A stretch of DNA of 64,000 nt from Streptomyces sp. NA04227 (GCF_013364195.1 NZ_CP054918.1:1477001-1541000), one strand, 5' to 3'; positions 1 to 9,448 are shown, counted from the first letter of the stretch. Notes: generated from the sequence alone by a model not told the origin. Made by a program: numbers and translations.

Positions 1-101
1 GGGGTGGGCACCGTGTGCGTTTCGAGGATCGCCCCCGACTCGTCGACCACACCGGCCGCGATCTTGGTACCGCCGATGTCTACGCCGATGGTGAGTCCCA
101 T
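1..101 (-). CDS. glkA: ROK-family glucokinase, N-terminal fragment cut by the window edge
   Basis: Only the first 33 or so codons are present, because the gene runs off the left end. The reverse strand starts with ATG at 101 and reads MGLTIGVDIGGTKIAAG, the first phosphate-binding motif (DIGGTK) of ROK-family sugar kinases. In streptomycetes the gene here encodes the glucokinase that phosphorylates glucose in the cytoplasm and mediates glucose repression. The family assignment rests on this motif. The symbol is inferred from the motif plus the conserved downstream gene order, so it is less certain. Confidence 0.8.
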   Translation of the reverse strand, partial: MGLTIGVDIGGTKIAAGVVDESGAILETHTVPT

Positions 102-298
102 GTGTCCCTACAGTCAGAAGTCGGCCGCGTGAGCGCGCACGGCTCCGTCGCCGTGTCGCGTGCGTGGACACCTTTCCGCCGATGCCGGTGGGGACGCGCC
201 AGAAACGCAGTCACGCGCGGGCATCAAGGCGACGGCGTCGCGGCAAACGCTACCGGAGCCACGGGCCGGTCACGGTCAGTGCGGGCCGGACGACGGGG

Positions 299-826
299 TC
301 AGTCCAGGTCGATGTGCTCGCCCGGGCCGAGGCCGTCGTCGCGGGGGTCGTCCCCGCCCTTGCCGCGTGCGGTGTCGTCCGGGTCGCCGAGGCCGGTGCT
401 CTTCTCCCGGGTCCAGCGGTTCTCCTGCTGGGAAACGGCCGAGCGGTAGGCCGCGAGCAGTTCCGATCCTGCCGCGGCGAGGTGGTCGAAGACCTGCGGG
501 TTGCGCTCGACGACGGGTTCGACGGCCGCTCTGGCCTGCCGCACCACCTGGCGTACGGCCTGCTGCGCGGCGCCCTGACCGGCCGGTCCGAGCAGCGGGC
601 CGCCGATCTCGGAGAGCTTCTCGCCCACGGCGTCGACCAGTTTCAGGAGTTCCTCGGCCGCCGAGCCGGGTTCCCGCCCCGTGCGGGCCCGCTGCCGCGC
701 CCGCTCCGCGGCGAGGTCCTCGGCACAGGCCTTCGCCCAGGCGTCCGCGTCGGTCGCCCCGGCGGGCTCGGCGGTTTCGGCGGCCTCGGCGGGCTCGTCC
801 GCCGGGCGCTCGGTGGCATCACTCAT
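299..826 (-). CDS. DUF5304-like small acidic protein
   Basis: This 175-residue soluble protein starts at ATG 826 (MSDATERP). The first 35 residues are a low-complexity Ala/Glu/Pro stretch, followed by a helical region of roughly residues 40-130 containing the heptad-like run AVRQVVRQARAAVEPVVE. The tail is charged and Asp/Gly-rich. I see no signal peptide, membrane segment or catalytic motif. It resembles the DUF5304 proteins found beside the ArsA-like ATPase and glucokinase in streptomycetes, whose function is unknown. It lies 119 bp downstream of the ATPase on the same strand and may be co-transcribed with it. The start is supported by the change from out-of-family residues to the recognisable N-terminus. 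A longer upstream extension of the same frame is a high-G+C artefact. Confidence 0.75.
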   Translation of the reverse strand: MSDATERPADEPAEAAETAEPAGATDADAWAKACAEDLAAERARQRARTGREPGSAAEELLKLVDAVGEKLSEIGGPLLGPAGQGAAQQAVRQVVRQARAAVEPVVERNPQVFDHLAAAGSELLAAYRSAVSQQENRWTREKSTGLGDPDDTARGKGGDDPRDDGLGPGEHIDLD

Positions 827-945
827 GACGGGCAGGCACTTCCCTCGTCCGCGTGGGCCCGGGCCGGGCCCTGGGTTCTCGTACCTTCGACGGTACCGGA
901 CCGCCCCCGGCAACCGACCGCTGCGGGCCCCGGTTCCGGCCGCGC

Positions 946-2361
946 TCAGCGTTCCTTCGGCCAGAGGTCGGGGTCGGGCGCGAACCGCAGTTCCAGTACG
1001 CCCTCGCGCAGCGCCGCACCGGCCACCCGGCAGCGCCGCAGCGCCGAGGGCAGCGGCACGATCCGGCGGAACGGGCCCACGGAGAGCGCCAGTTCGGTGC
1101 CCCGCCGGACCAGATCGAGCTCCCCGCGTACGGCACCGGGCAGCGGGATCCGCCACAGCAGCAGCCCGTCCTCGGCGAGGCGGTCGCGTACCGGCCAAGG
1201 GTCGTCGCGCTCCGGCCAGGAGTCGTCTCGATCCGGCCGGGCGAGCGGCCCTTCTCCGCCCAACAACCTCTGTCCGCCGAGGAGTTGATCCGCGCCCGGT
1301 ACGGCAAGGGCGGCCAGGTCGTCGGTGCCCTGCGGGTCGTGGCCCAGGTGCGGCACCTCGGTCGGGAACGGTCCGCCGTCCGCGGGCCACCAGCCGCAGT
1401 CCCGCCACTCGGCCAGGGTCTTGCGCTGCTGTACGAGGAGGGCCTCGCCCCAGGGGCCGTGGGCGCCGGACGGCAGCAGCCGGTTGGCGGCCAGGGCGCG
1501 GACGTCGAGGAGATGCAGGGCCAGCCCGGCGACGGCGGTACGGACCGCCTCGGCGGCGGCCGGGCCGGGCTCGGCCACCAGGAGGACACCGGTGTCCGGG
1601 CTCTCCACCAGGGCCTGGGCGGCGGCGAGTTCACCGTCCCAGCGGGCGGCCATCGCGTACAGCGCCTCGGCGGGCAGCGGGACCCCGGCGAGCCGCCCGA
1701 GCACCGGCCGCAGCGCCCTGGCGGCCTGCCGCTCGGGCGGCAGGAGCCGCTGGAGGTAGCGCCGCAGCTGGGCGGGCAGCGCGAGCGCCGCGAGGGCCTC
1801 GACCACGGGCGGCAGGTCGACGACGAGGAGTTCGCAGGCGAGGGGGTCGTCGGCCCGGAGATCACCGGCGCGGAGGTGACCGGCGCGGAGGTCGTCGGCG
1901 TGCGGTTCGCCCGAGAGGGGCTCGCTGGAGAGGGGCTCGCTGGAAGGGCGTTCACCGGCGAGGGCCTGGGCGGCGTCGGCGGGCCGGGCGGCGCGAGCCG
2001 TCGAGATCGCGCGCAGGGCCCGCAGCAGCGCCAGTTCGCGGGCGCCGGGGAGCGGGGTCAGTTCCTCGCCGTCGAGCCGTCCGGCGCCCAGCAGGTCCAG
2101 CGCGGAGGCGGCGCGGTCCTGGAGACCGAGCAGTGCGCGCCGGAACGCCTCGGCCGGATCCGGCCGCAGCGCGGTGAGTCCCGGCTCGACGGTGACCGGT
2201 TCGGCGCCCACGGGCAGGCCGAGCGCGGCGCCGAGGCTGTCGACCGGATCGGTGGACAGGACCAGGGTGCGCGTACCGCGCCGGGCCGCGGCGAGAGCGG
2301 TGGCGGCGGCGACGGTGGTGCGGCCGCTGCCGCCGGGGCCGGTGACGAGGAGGGTACGCAT
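946..2361 (-). CDS. ArsA/GET3-like P-loop ATPase with altered Walker A
   Basis: This 471-residue cytoplasmic protein belongs to the anion-pump/ArsA-type SIMIBI ATPases. The N-terminus (MRTLLVTG) leads into the nucleotide-binding loop GPGGSGRTT at residues 8-16, followed by the family's switch-like segment STDPVDSLG near residue 40. ArsA and GET3 normally carry GKGGVGKTT. Here the signature lysine is Pro and the P-loop lysine is Arg, so ATP hydrolysis may be weak or absent. A low-complexity Glu/Pro/Leu repeat (SSEPLSSEPLSGEP) sits around residue 145. The start ATG 2361 places the P-loop at the N-terminus as the family expects; the longer frame upstream is not conserved-looking. It stands divergent from the HIT gene and upstream of the DUF5304-like gene. 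The substrate is unknown. Confidence 0.8.
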   Translation of the reverse strand: MRTLLVTGPGGSGRTTVAAATALAAARRGTRTLVLSTDPVDSLGAALGLPVGAEPVTVEPGLTALRPDPAEAFRRALLGLQDRAASALDLLGAGRLDGEELTPLPGARELALLRALRAISTARAARPADAAQALAGERPSSEPLSSEPLSGEPHADDLRAGHLRAGDLRADDPLACELLVVDLPPVVEALAALALPAQLRRYLQRLLPPERQAARALRPVLGRLAGVPLPAEALYAMAARWDGELAAAQALVESPDTGVLLVAEPGPAAAEAVRTAVAGLALHLLDVRALAANRLLPSGAHGPWGEALLVQQRKTLAEWRDCGWWPADGGPFPTEVPHLGHDPQGTDDLAALAVPGADQLLGGQRLLGGEGPLARPDRDDSWPERDDPWPVRDRLAEDGLLLWRIPLPGAVRGELDLVRRGTELALSVGPFRRIVPLPSALRRCRVAGAALREGVLELRFAPDPDLWPKER

Positions 2362-2501
2362 GGGTCGGAACGGTACGTCAGGGACGGCGCGGACGCCGAA
2401 GCGGGGAGCCGGAAACAGCCTGGTTCGAGGGCCGAACTCCCTGCTGGAATAGGGCAGGTGAGGGATGGTGAAGTGCCGAGGCCGAACGGGGAGCGAGCCG
2501 G

Positions 2502-3098
2502 ATGGCACAGGGCGAGGGCAGCACGGACGGCAGCCCGACGGTGGACGCCGACGAGGGCGCCCCCGGCTCTGCGGCCGACCTCACCGCCGTCCCGGGCACC
2601 GCGCCCACGACCTCACCGCCGCACTGGACCGCGGACCGTATCGGCGCCGCCGAGCGTGGCGAGAATCCGACGGTGCTTGGGCGGATGCGTTCTGGGTGGG
2701 CGGTGATCGGCGACGTGCAGCATCTGCCCGGCTACTGTCTGCTGCTGCACGCGGGCACCGCCACCGCCCTGAACGAACTCCCGCGCGCCGAAAGGGCGGA
2801 GTTCCTGTACGACGTCTCCCTCCTCGGGGAGGTCGTCGAGACGGTCTGCCGCCGCCGTGATCCCGGATTCCGGCGCCTCAACCACGAGATCCTCGGCAAC
2901 ACCTGGGAGCACCTGCACGCACACCTCCACCCGCGCTTCCACTGGGAGCCGGAGGAGTTCCGCAAGGGCCCGGTCTGGCGCTACGGCGACGCGCGCCTCG
3001 CGCCCGCGCACCGGCTCGGCCCCCGCCACGACGCCCTCCGCGCGGAACTCACCGAAACCCTGCGCGGGGTACTCGCCGAGGCGTACCAGGAGCACTAG
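2502..3098 (+). CDS. HIT (histidine triad) family protein
   Basis: This 198-residue protein has the histidine-triad signature HLHAHLHPR at about residues 137-145, the nucleotide-hydrolase motif of Ap4A/FHIT-type enzymes. An upstream segment, GDVQHLPGYCLLLH, matches the beta-strand/loop before the triad in this superfamily. The first 45 residues are Ala/Pro/Asp-rich and probably disordered. A GGGGAG sequence lies about 9 nt before ATG 2502. The likely role is hydrolysis of dinucleoside polyphosphates or nucleotidyl adducts in the cytosol, but the substrate cannot be told from sequence. It is divergent from the ATPase (140-bp gap) and convergent with the SRPBCC gene. Its stop codon lies inside a 12-bp palindrome, CTAGAGCTCTAG (3095-3106). 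Confidence 0.85.
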   Translation: MAQGEGSTDGSPTVDADEGAPGSAADLTAVPGTAPTTSPPHWTADRIGAAERGENPTVLGRMRSGWAVIGDVQHLPGYCLLLHAGTATALNELPRAERAEFLYDVSLLGEVVETVCRRRDPGFRRLNHEILGNTWEHLHAHLHPRFHWEPEEFRKGPVWRYGDARLAPAHRLGPRHDALRAELTETLRGVLAEAYQEH

Positions 3099-3167
3099 AG
3101 CTCTAGGAGCACGGAGGCGCACCGGGAGCACAAGCGGGCCGCCGCATGCACGGCCCCGGAGTACCGC

Positions 3168-3608
3168 CTACTTGGGCCCGGACTCCACGCGCTTCTTCAG
3201 ACCGGCCAAGGCCCGGTCGGTGATGACCTTTTCGGCCTTGCGCTTGATCATGCCGAGCATGGGGATCTTGACGTCCACGGTCAGCTGGTAGGTGACCTCG
3301 GTGCCGGACCCGGCGGGCGCGAGCAGGTAGGTGCCGTCCAGGGAGCGCAGCATCTGGGACTTCACCAGGGTCCAGCTCACCTGGTTCGCGCTGTCCCAGG
3401 TGTAGGCGAGGGTCTGGTCGTCCTTGATGGCGCCGGCGTCCATGACCAGGCGGACCTGTTCGGCCCTGCCCTGCTCGTCGGTGGACAGGACCTGGGCCTC
3501 CTTGACCTCTCCCGTCCACTCCGGATAGCGGGCGAAATCGGCGATCACCCCCATCACATCGGCCGGGGCCGCGTGGATCGTGATGCTCGAGCTGGTGTGT
3601 TCCGCCAT
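3168..3608 (-). CDS. SRPBCC (START/Bet v1-like) family protein
   Basis: This 146-residue protein has the typical opening of a polyketide cyclase/dehydrase-type lipid-binding fold: SSSITIHAAPADVMGVIADFARYPEW near the N-terminus, then alternating beta strands and a long C-terminal helix (KRKAEKVITDRALAGLKKRVE). It has no signal peptide or membrane helix and probably binds a hydrophobic ligand in the cytosol. It is the last gene of a minus-strand pair with the metallophosphoesterase 71 bp upstream. A GGAG-like sequence precedes ATG 3608. The fold assignment is secure, but the ligand and any enzymatic role are unknown. Confidence 0.85.
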   Translation of the reverse strand: MAEHTSSSITIHAAPADVMGVIADFARYPEWTGEVKEAQVLSTDEQGRAEQVRLVMDAGAIKDDQTLAYTWDSANQVSWTLVKSQMLRSLDGTYLLAPAGSGTEVTYQLTVDVKIPMLGMIKRKAEKVITDRALAGLKKRVESGPK

Positions 3609-3679
3609 CGCCGTGGCTCCTTGAGGTGCTCCGCTGCGGGGTCAATGCATGCAGCCGAAGGCTACCCCGCACGGCGCGC

Positions 3680-4507
3680 TCACCACTCCAGGGCCCAGGG
3701 CCTGCCCGAACCGGCGAAGTGGCCCACGTTCACGCACTCGGTGACGCCGATCCGCATACGTTGCGCGAGGGGCTGGTGCACATGGCCGAAAAGTGAATAG
3801 CGGGGCCTGGTACGGCGGATGGCGTCGAGCAGCGCGCGGCTGCCGCGCTCGAAGCGGCGGGCGACAGTGTCGTAGAGGAGTTCGGGCACGTCCGGCGGGA
3901 TGTGCGTACACAGCACGTCGACCTCGCCGACCGCCTCGATCTTGGCGGCGTACTCCTCGTCGCCGATCTCGTAGGGCGTGCGCATCGGGGTCCGCAGCCC
4001 GCCGCCGACGAAGCCGAAGACCCGGCCGCCGATCTCGACCCGCTCGCCGTCGAGCACCCGGGTGCCCCCGCCCGCGAACTCCGGCCACAGCGCGGGGATG
4101 TCGACATTGCCGTAGGTGGCGTACGTCGGATCCGGGAAGGCGGCGAAGAGTTCGGAGTACTGACGGCGTACCGCCTCCTCTATGGCGCTCTGCCGGTCGG
4201 TGCCCAGCTCCGCCCACAGCCGGGCGCCGAACTCGCGGGCCTCGGCGAACCGGCGCGCGGTGCGCAGTTCGACGATGCGGTCGGCGTTCTCGGTGCCGAA
4301 GAGTTCGGGGAAGATGCCGCGCGAATGGTCGGCGTAGTCGAGGAAGAGCACCAGGTCGCCGAGGCACACCAGCGCGTCGGCGCCCTCTCCGGCGCGCGCC
4401 AGATCGCGCGCGTTGCCGTGCACGTCGCTCACTACGTGGACGCGCGTGCGCCCCCGGCGCTCGGTACCGACCCCCGCGCGCTGTTCACTGACCGGTGTGG
4501 CTGCCAT
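3680..4507 (-). CDS. Calcineurin-like metallophosphoesterase
   Basis: This 275-residue soluble protein has the ordered metal-binding motifs of the calcineurin-like phosphoesterase fold: SDVHGN (residues 26-31), GDLV, GNVD in place of GNHD/E, HIPPD, and GHVHQP near the C-terminus. This set binds two metal ions and hydrolyses phosphoester bonds. The protein probably acts in the cytosol on a small phosphodiester or phosphomonoester. The N-terminal 20 residues before the first strand are charged and probably disordered. The gene is divergent from the acyl-CoA ligase gene (287-bp gap) and upstream of the SRPBCC gene. The substrate cannot be inferred. Confidence 0.9.
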   Translation of the reverse strand: MAATPVSEQRAGVGTERRGRTRVHVVSDVHGNARDLARAGEGADALVCLGDLVLFLDYADHSRGIFPELFGTENADRIVELRTARRFAEAREFGARLWAELGTDRQSAIEEAVRRQYSELFAAFPDPTYATYGNVDIPALWPEFAGGGTRVLDGERVEIGGRVFGFVGGGLRTPMRTPYEIGDEEYAAKIEAVGEVDVLCTHIPPDVPELLYDTVARRFERGSRALLDAIRRTRPRYSLFGHVHQPLAQRMRIGVTECVNVGHFAGSGRPWALEW

Positions 4508-4794
4508 GACGATCAGCCTAGGCGGCCGGTCGGCCGACTGGGTAGTGGCGGTCCCACCTGCGCTTCCTTCCGGTTCCTGGAGACGGTGGACTACCCTGCC
4601 GAAGGCACCGCCGTACCGTGTGACGCAGCGAACATCTGACCGTGGCCCCTACCGGAGGCAAGTACTGGTGGGTAACGTCCGGGCAGTCCCACAGTGCCCG
4701 GTTTCCCCCAGGAATCCGGGGCACCCGAGCCCGTGGACAGATACCGTCGCCACGCGCACCGTGGTGGCGTCGGCGCATTAGAGGAGCAAGAGTC

Positions 4795-6591
4795 TTGCGC
4801 GAGTTCAGCCTTCCGGCCCTGTACGAGGTTCCCTCGGACGGGAACCTGACCGACATCATCCGCAGGAACGCGGTGCAGCACCCCGATGTCGCAGTCATCG
4901 CGCGCAAGCGGGGCGGAACCTGGCAGGACGTCACGGCGGCCGCGTTCCTCGCCGAGGTGAACACGGCGGCCAAGGGTCTGATCGCGGCGGGTGTGCAGCC
5001 CGGTGACCGGGTCGGCCTGATGTCGCGTACCCGCTACGAGTGGACGCTCCTGGACTTCGCGATCTGGAGCGCGGGCGGGGTGACGGTGCCGGTCTACGAG
5101 ACCAGCTCACCGGAGCAGGTGCAATGGATCCTCGGGGACTCCGGCGCGGTGGCCTGCCTCGTGGAGCTGGACGTACACGCCTCGACGGTGGAGTCGGTGC
5201 GCGAGCGGCTGCCGCAGCTGGACCACGTCTGGCAGATCGAGGCGGGCGGCGTCGAGGAACTGGCCCGGCTGGGCGCCCAGGTGGACGACACGACCCTCCG
5301 GGCCCGCGGCTCGGTGGCCAAGGCGGACTCCCCCGCCACCCTCGTCTACACCTCGGGCACCACCGGCCGCCCCAAGGGCTGTGTGCTCACCCACCGCAAC
5401 TTCTTCGCGGAGTGCGGGAACATCGTGGAGCGGCTGCGCCCCCTGTTCCGTACCGGCGAATGCTCCGTACTGCTCTTCCTGCCGCTCGCCCATGTCTTCG
5501 GACGGATGGTGCAGATCGCGCCGATGATGGCGCCGATCAAGCTGGGCCTGGTGCCCGACATCAAGAACCTCACCACCGAACTCGCCGCGTTCCGGCCGAC
5601 GTTGATCCTCGGCGTGCCCCGCGTCTTCGAGAAGGTCTACAACTCGGCGCGGGCCAAGGCGCAGGCCGACGGCAAGGGCAAGATCTTCGACCGCGCGGGC
5701 GACACGGCCATCGCGTACTCGAAGGCGCTGGACTCCCCGTCGGGCCCCTCGCTCGGACTGCGCGTCAAGCACCGGATCTTCGACCGTCTCGTCTACAGCA
5801 AGCTGCGTGCGGTGCTCGGCGGGCGCGGTGAGTACGCGATCTCCGGCGGCGCCCCGCTCGGCGAGCGGCTCGGCCACTTCTTCCGCGGTATCGGCTTCAC
5901 CGTTCTGGAGGGCTACGGGCTCACCGAGTCCTGCGCGGCGACCTCCTTCAACCCCTGGGACCGGCAGAAGATCGGCACGGTCGGGCAGCCGCTGCCGGGT
6001 TCGGTGGTACGGATCGCCGACGACGGCGAGGTCCTGCTGCACGGGGAGCACCTGTTCCAGGGGTACTGGAACAACGAGGCCGCCACCGCCGAGGCGCTGG
6101 CCGACGGCTGGTTCCACACCGGCGACGTCGGCACCCTCGACGAGGACGGCTATCTGCGCATCACCGGCCGCAAGAAGGAACTCATCGTCACGGCGGGCGG
6201 CAAGAACGTCGCCCCGGCCGTGATCGAGGACCGCATCCGCGCCCACGCGCTGGTGGCCGAGTGCATGGTGGTCGGCGACGGACGGCCGTTCGTGGGCGCC
6301 CTGGTCACCCTCGACGAGGAGTTCCTGGGCCGCTGGGCCGCCGAGAACGGCAAGCCCGAGGGCTCCACCCCCGAGTCGCTGCGCGCGGACCCGGACCTGC
6401 TGCTCGCCGTGCAGGGCGCCGTGGACGACGGCAACGCGGCCGTCTCCAAGGCCGAGTCGGTGCGCAAGTTCCGCGTCCTGGGCACCCAGTTCACCGAGGA
6501 GAGCGGCCATCTGACGCCCTCGCTGAAGCTCAAGCGCAATGTGGTCGCCAAGGACTACGCGGACGAGGTCGAGGCGCTGTACGGGGGCTGA
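4795..6591 (+). CDS. Long-chain fatty-acid--CoA ligase (AMP-forming)
   Basis: This 598-residue adenylate-forming enzyme activates fatty acids to acyl-CoA through an acyl-AMP intermediate. Visible motifs are the P-loop YTSGTTGRPKG, the YGLTES motif, the hinge region ending GDVGTLDEDGY, and the C-terminal GRKKELIVTAGGKNVAP containing the catalytic region. I chose the TTG at 4795 because GAGGAG sits 8 nt upstream and the encoded MREFSLPALYEVP is the usual family N-terminus. The frame is open further upstream but looks non-coding. It is FadD15-like in length and motifs. It stands alone, divergent from the phosphoesterase and convergent with the glycosyltransferase. Confidence 0.93.
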   Translation: MREFSLPALYEVPSDGNLTDIIRRNAVQHPDVAVIARKRGGTWQDVTAAAFLAEVNTAAKGLIAAGVQPGDRVGLMSRTRYEWTLLDFAIWSAGGVTVPVYETSSPEQVQWILGDSGAVACLVELDVHASTVESVRERLPQLDHVWQIEAGGVEELARLGAQVDDTTLRARGSVAKADSPATLVYTSGTTGRPKGCVLTHRNFFAECGNIVERLRPLFRTGECSVLLFLPLAHVFGRMVQIAPMMAPIKLGLVPDIKNLTTELAAFRPTLILGVPRVFEKVYNSARAKAQADGKGKIFDRAGDTAIAYSKALDSPSGPSLGLRVKHRIFDRLVYSKLRAVLGGRGEYAISGGAPLGERLGHFFRGIGFTVLEGYGLTESCAATSFNPWDRQKIGTVGQPLPGSVVRIADDGEVLLHGEHLFQGYWNNEAATAEALADGWFHTGDVGTLDEDGYLRITGRKKELIVTAGGKNVAPAVIEDRIRAHALVAECMVVGDGRPFVGALVTLDEEFLGRWAAENGKPEGSTPESLRADPDLLLAVQGAVDDGNAAVSKAESVRKFRVLGTQFTEESGHLTPSLKLKRNVVAKDYADEVEALYGG

Positions 6592-6658
6592 GGCGCCCCC
6601 TCTTGCCGAGTACGGCACCTTGCCCCGTGTACGGCAGCCGATCACCCCGCCAACTAAC

Positions 6659-7837
6659 CTACGCAGGGCGGCCGTCGGGCTGCTCGGGCCGTGTCCGGAG
6701 CAGCTCCTCCAGGCGGTGGGCGAGCAGGTCCCAGCGCCATTTCTCCTCCACCCATCGGCGGCCGCGCGCTCCCATCCGCTGGCGCAGTTCCGGGTCGCCG
6801 AGCAGGGTGACGAGGCGGTCCGCGCACTCCTCGCTGTTGCCGCCGCGCACCACCCAGCCGGTCTCGCCGTCGAGGACGGCGTCCGGCGCGCCGCCGGAGT
6901 CGCCCGCGAGGACCGGCAGTCCGGTGGCGGAGGCCTCCAGGTAGACGATGCCGAGGCCCTCCACGTCGAGTCCGCCGCGGCGGGTGCGGCAGGGCATCGC
7001 GAAGACGTCACCGGCGCCGTAGTGGGCGGGCAGTTCGGACCAGGGGACCGCGCCGGTGAAGCGCACCGAGTCGGAGACGCCGGTCTCGGCGGCCAGGCGC
7101 CGCAGGTTCCGCTCGTAGGGTCCGCCGCCGACGACGAGCAGGACGGTGTCCGGGTGCGCGGCCAGGATCCGGGGCAGGGCGAGGATGAGGGTGTCCTGGC
7201 CCTTGCGCGGGACCAGCCGGGAGACGCAGACCACCACCGGCCGGTCGGTGAGCCCGAGTTCGGCCCGCACCCCGGCTCCCCCGGAGTCGGGGTGGAAGGT
7301 CTTCTCGTCGACGCCCGGCGGCAGGTGCGTCATCCGGGCCGCGGCCTCGGGGCTCAGCGCGGCCGCGATCCGGGACCGGGTGTACTCGCCGAGGTAGGTC
7401 AGGGAGTCGGTGCCCTCCCCGATGCGACGCAACAGCCCCCGGGCGACCGGGAGTTGGGCCCAGCCCGCCTCGTGGCCGTGGGTGGTGCCGATCAGCCGTT
7501 CGGCGCCCGCCCTGCGCAGGGCGGGCGCCATCAGACCGAGCGGCGCGGCCGCCCCGAACCACACCGAGGTGCAGCCGTGCTCGCGCAGCAGCGCGGTGGC
7601 CCGGCGGGTGACCCTCGGGGTGGGCAGCAACATGGTGGTGCGGTCGCGGACGACGGTGAACGGCTGCTCGGCGTCGAAGGCGGCGGTGGCCTCTGCACCC
7701 TCGCGCCCGCGCTTCCAGGTGGAGGCGTAGACGACGATCCCGGCCGGGTCCAGGCGCAGCGCCATGTTGTGCAGGAAGGCCTGGATCCCACCGGGGCGGG
7801 GCGGGAAGTCGTTGGTCACGATCAGCGTCTTGTGCAT
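6659..7837 (-). CDS. GT4-family glycosyltransferase (PimB-like mannosyltransferase)
   Basis: This 392-residue GT-B fold enzyme begins with KTLIVTNDFPPRPGGIQ, the glycine-rich N-terminal motif of GT4 enzymes acting on phosphatidylinositol mannosides. The C-terminal half has VSRLVPRKGQDTL and the donor-binding EGLGIVYLEA (E-x7-E) motif. The closest family pattern is the GDP-mannose-dependent alpha-(1-6)-phosphatidylinositol monomannoside mannosyltransferase of actinobacteria, a peripheral enzyme at the cytoplasmic face of the membrane. ATG 7837 is the start, since it gives the canonical N-terminus. The adjacent divergent GT87 gene is also typical of mannolipid/lipoglycan loci. Donor and acceptor are inferred from family resemblance only. 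Confidence 0.85.
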   Translation of the reverse strand: MHKTLIVTNDFPPRPGGIQAFLHNMALRLDPAGIVVYASTWKRGREGAEATAAFDAEQPFTVVRDRTTMLLPTPRVTRRATALLREHGCTSVWFGAAAPLGLMAPALRRAGAERLIGTTHGHEAGWAQLPVARGLLRRIGEGTDSLTYLGEYTRSRIAAALSPEAAARMTHLPPGVDEKTFHPDSGGAGVRAELGLTDRPVVVCVSRLVPRKGQDTLILALPRILAAHPDTVLLVVGGGPYERNLRRLAAETGVSDSVRFTGAVPWSELPAHYGAGDVFAMPCRTRRGGLDVEGLGIVYLEASATGLPVLAGDSGGAPDAVLDGETGWVVRGGNSEECADRLVTLLGDPELRQRMGARGRRWVEEKWRWDLLAHRLEELLRTRPEQPDGRPA

Positions 7838-8064
7838 CGCGGCCGACAGTACCGGGCCGGGGGCGCGCTGGCCCTCGCGCCCGCACGGCCTGCATGATGA
7901 CTGCTCCAGGTCGTGACCTCGCGGACACGGCCTGACTTTGCGGCGGACCGACCACCCGCCGCGGCACACGGCGCACGCACCGCCCGGGCAGCACCCGCCC
8001 GGCGCGCGAAGGCGACGCCCGCGCCACACAGCACCACGGGCCGCGAGGCCGGGACGGGGAACTC

Positions 8065-9330
8065 ATGCGCGCCGCATGGCAGGACGGGATCGCGAGCCGG
8101 GCGGTGATGGCGGTGCTCTTCGCGGCGACCAGAACGCTGCTGATGCTCTGGGTGCTCAAGATCGTCGTCATGCCGGGCCCGGACGTCACCAGCGACGTCT
8201 CGGTGATCTACCACGGCTGGTACGAGACCCTGAGCGAGGGACGCTTCCCGCAGGACGACGTGGCCTGGCAGTACCCGCCCGCCGCCGCCCTCGCCATCCT
8301 CTCCCCCGCCCTGCTGCCCTTCCTCGGCTACGCCACCGCCTTCTTCGTCCTGGCCCTGGTCACCGACACCGTCGTGATGGCGATGCTGGTGGCCGCGGGC
8401 CGCGGCGAGGGCCGCACGCCGCGCGGTGCCTGGCTCTGGCTCGCCGGTGTGCCGCTGCTCGGGCCGACCGCGTACGCGCGCTACGACCTGATGGTGACGG
8501 CGCTCGCGGTGGCGGCGCTGCTCGCGGGCGCCCGGCGGCCCGGCTCCTTCGGGGTGCTCGCCGCGCTCGGCGCCCTGGTGAAGGTCTGGCCCGCGCTGAC
8601 CCTGCTCGGCACTCCGCGCGGCCGCGCCACCCGGGACTCGTGGATCAGCGCCGTGCTCACCGGCACCGGTCTGGTACTCCTGTTCGCCCTGCTGATGCCC
8701 GGCTCCCTCGACTTCCTCACCGCGCAGCGCGACCGCGGCACCGAGGTCGAGTCGCTCGGCGCGCTCGTCTTCCATGTGGCACGCCACTTCGGCTGGTCCG
8801 GGCGGATCGAACTGCACTACGGATCCATGGAGTTCCTCGGCCCGCACGTCGGCCTGGTGAGCACGCTGGCCCAGCTCCTTTCGCTGCTCGCGCTGGCCTG
8901 GCTGGTGCTGTGGCGGGTGCGCGCGCGGATCTGGTCGGTGACCACCCCGGCCGACGCCGCCTTCGTGGCCACCCTGCTGTTCACCACCACCAGCCGGGTC
9001 ATCAGCCCGCAGTACATGATCTGGCTGGTGGGCCTCGCGGCGGTCTGCCTGCTGCACCGGGCGAGCCGGATGACGGTGCCCGCGGTCCTGGTGCTCGCGG
9101 CCACCCTGGTGACCATGCTGGAGTTCCCGATGTGGTTCTTCCACGTGGTGACGAGCGATGCCCGCGGGCTCACCCTGATGTTCCTGCGCAACGGGCTCCT
9201 GGTCGCCGCCTGTCTGTGCGCGGGCCGGATCCTGTGGCGGCAGTCGGTGAGCGGGACGCCGGGCGACCGGCCCGTACGGCACCTGCCACCGCAGACCAAG
9301 CGCGGCGAGGGCCGTCTCACCGCGCCCTGA
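8065..9330 (+). CDS. GT87-type (DUF2029) polyprenyl-linked sugar transferase, membrane protein
   Basis: This 421-residue multi-pass membrane protein has about ten hydrophobic segments. Features of GT-C mannosyltransferases of family GT87 are visible: an acidic first external loop (MPGPDVTSDVSVIYHGWYE), then QYPPAAALAI after the second segment. A late motif, SPQYMIWLVG, is also typical. Such enzymes transfer sugars from polyprenyl-phosphate donors at the outer membrane face. Start ATG 8065 is preceded by GGGGA. It is divergent from the PimB-like transferase (227-bp gap), and the two together suggest mannolipid or lipoglycan synthesis. The acceptor is unknown. Confidence 0.82.
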   Translation: MRAAWQDGIASRAVMAVLFAATRTLLMLWVLKIVVMPGPDVTSDVSVIYHGWYETLSEGRFPQDDVAWQYPPAAALAILSPALLPFLGYATAFFVLALVTDTVVMAMLVAAGRGEGRTPRGAWLWLAGVPLLGPTAYARYDLMVTALAVAALLAGARRPGSFGVLAALGALVKVWPALTLLGTPRGRATRDSWISAVLTGTGLVLLFALLMPGSLDFLTAQRDRGTEVESLGALVFHVARHFGWSGRIELHYGSMEFLGPHVGLVSTLAQLLSLLALAWLVLWRVRARIWSVTTPADAAFVATLLFTTTSRVISPQYMIWLVGLAAVCLLHRASRMTVPAVLVLAATLVTMLEFPMWFFHVVTSDARGLTLMFLRNGLLVAACLCAGRILWRQSVSGTPGDRPVRHLPPQTKRGEGRLTAP

Positions 9331-9448
9331 GGCACTCGACGGCGTCTCCCCCGCCCGGGCGACGAGGTCCCGATGAGCGCGTCGGCGGGTCCCAGGGCGT
9401 GGACTTCACCGGGCGGCCACTTGGGCTGAATTCCCCTCCTCGCCGTAC

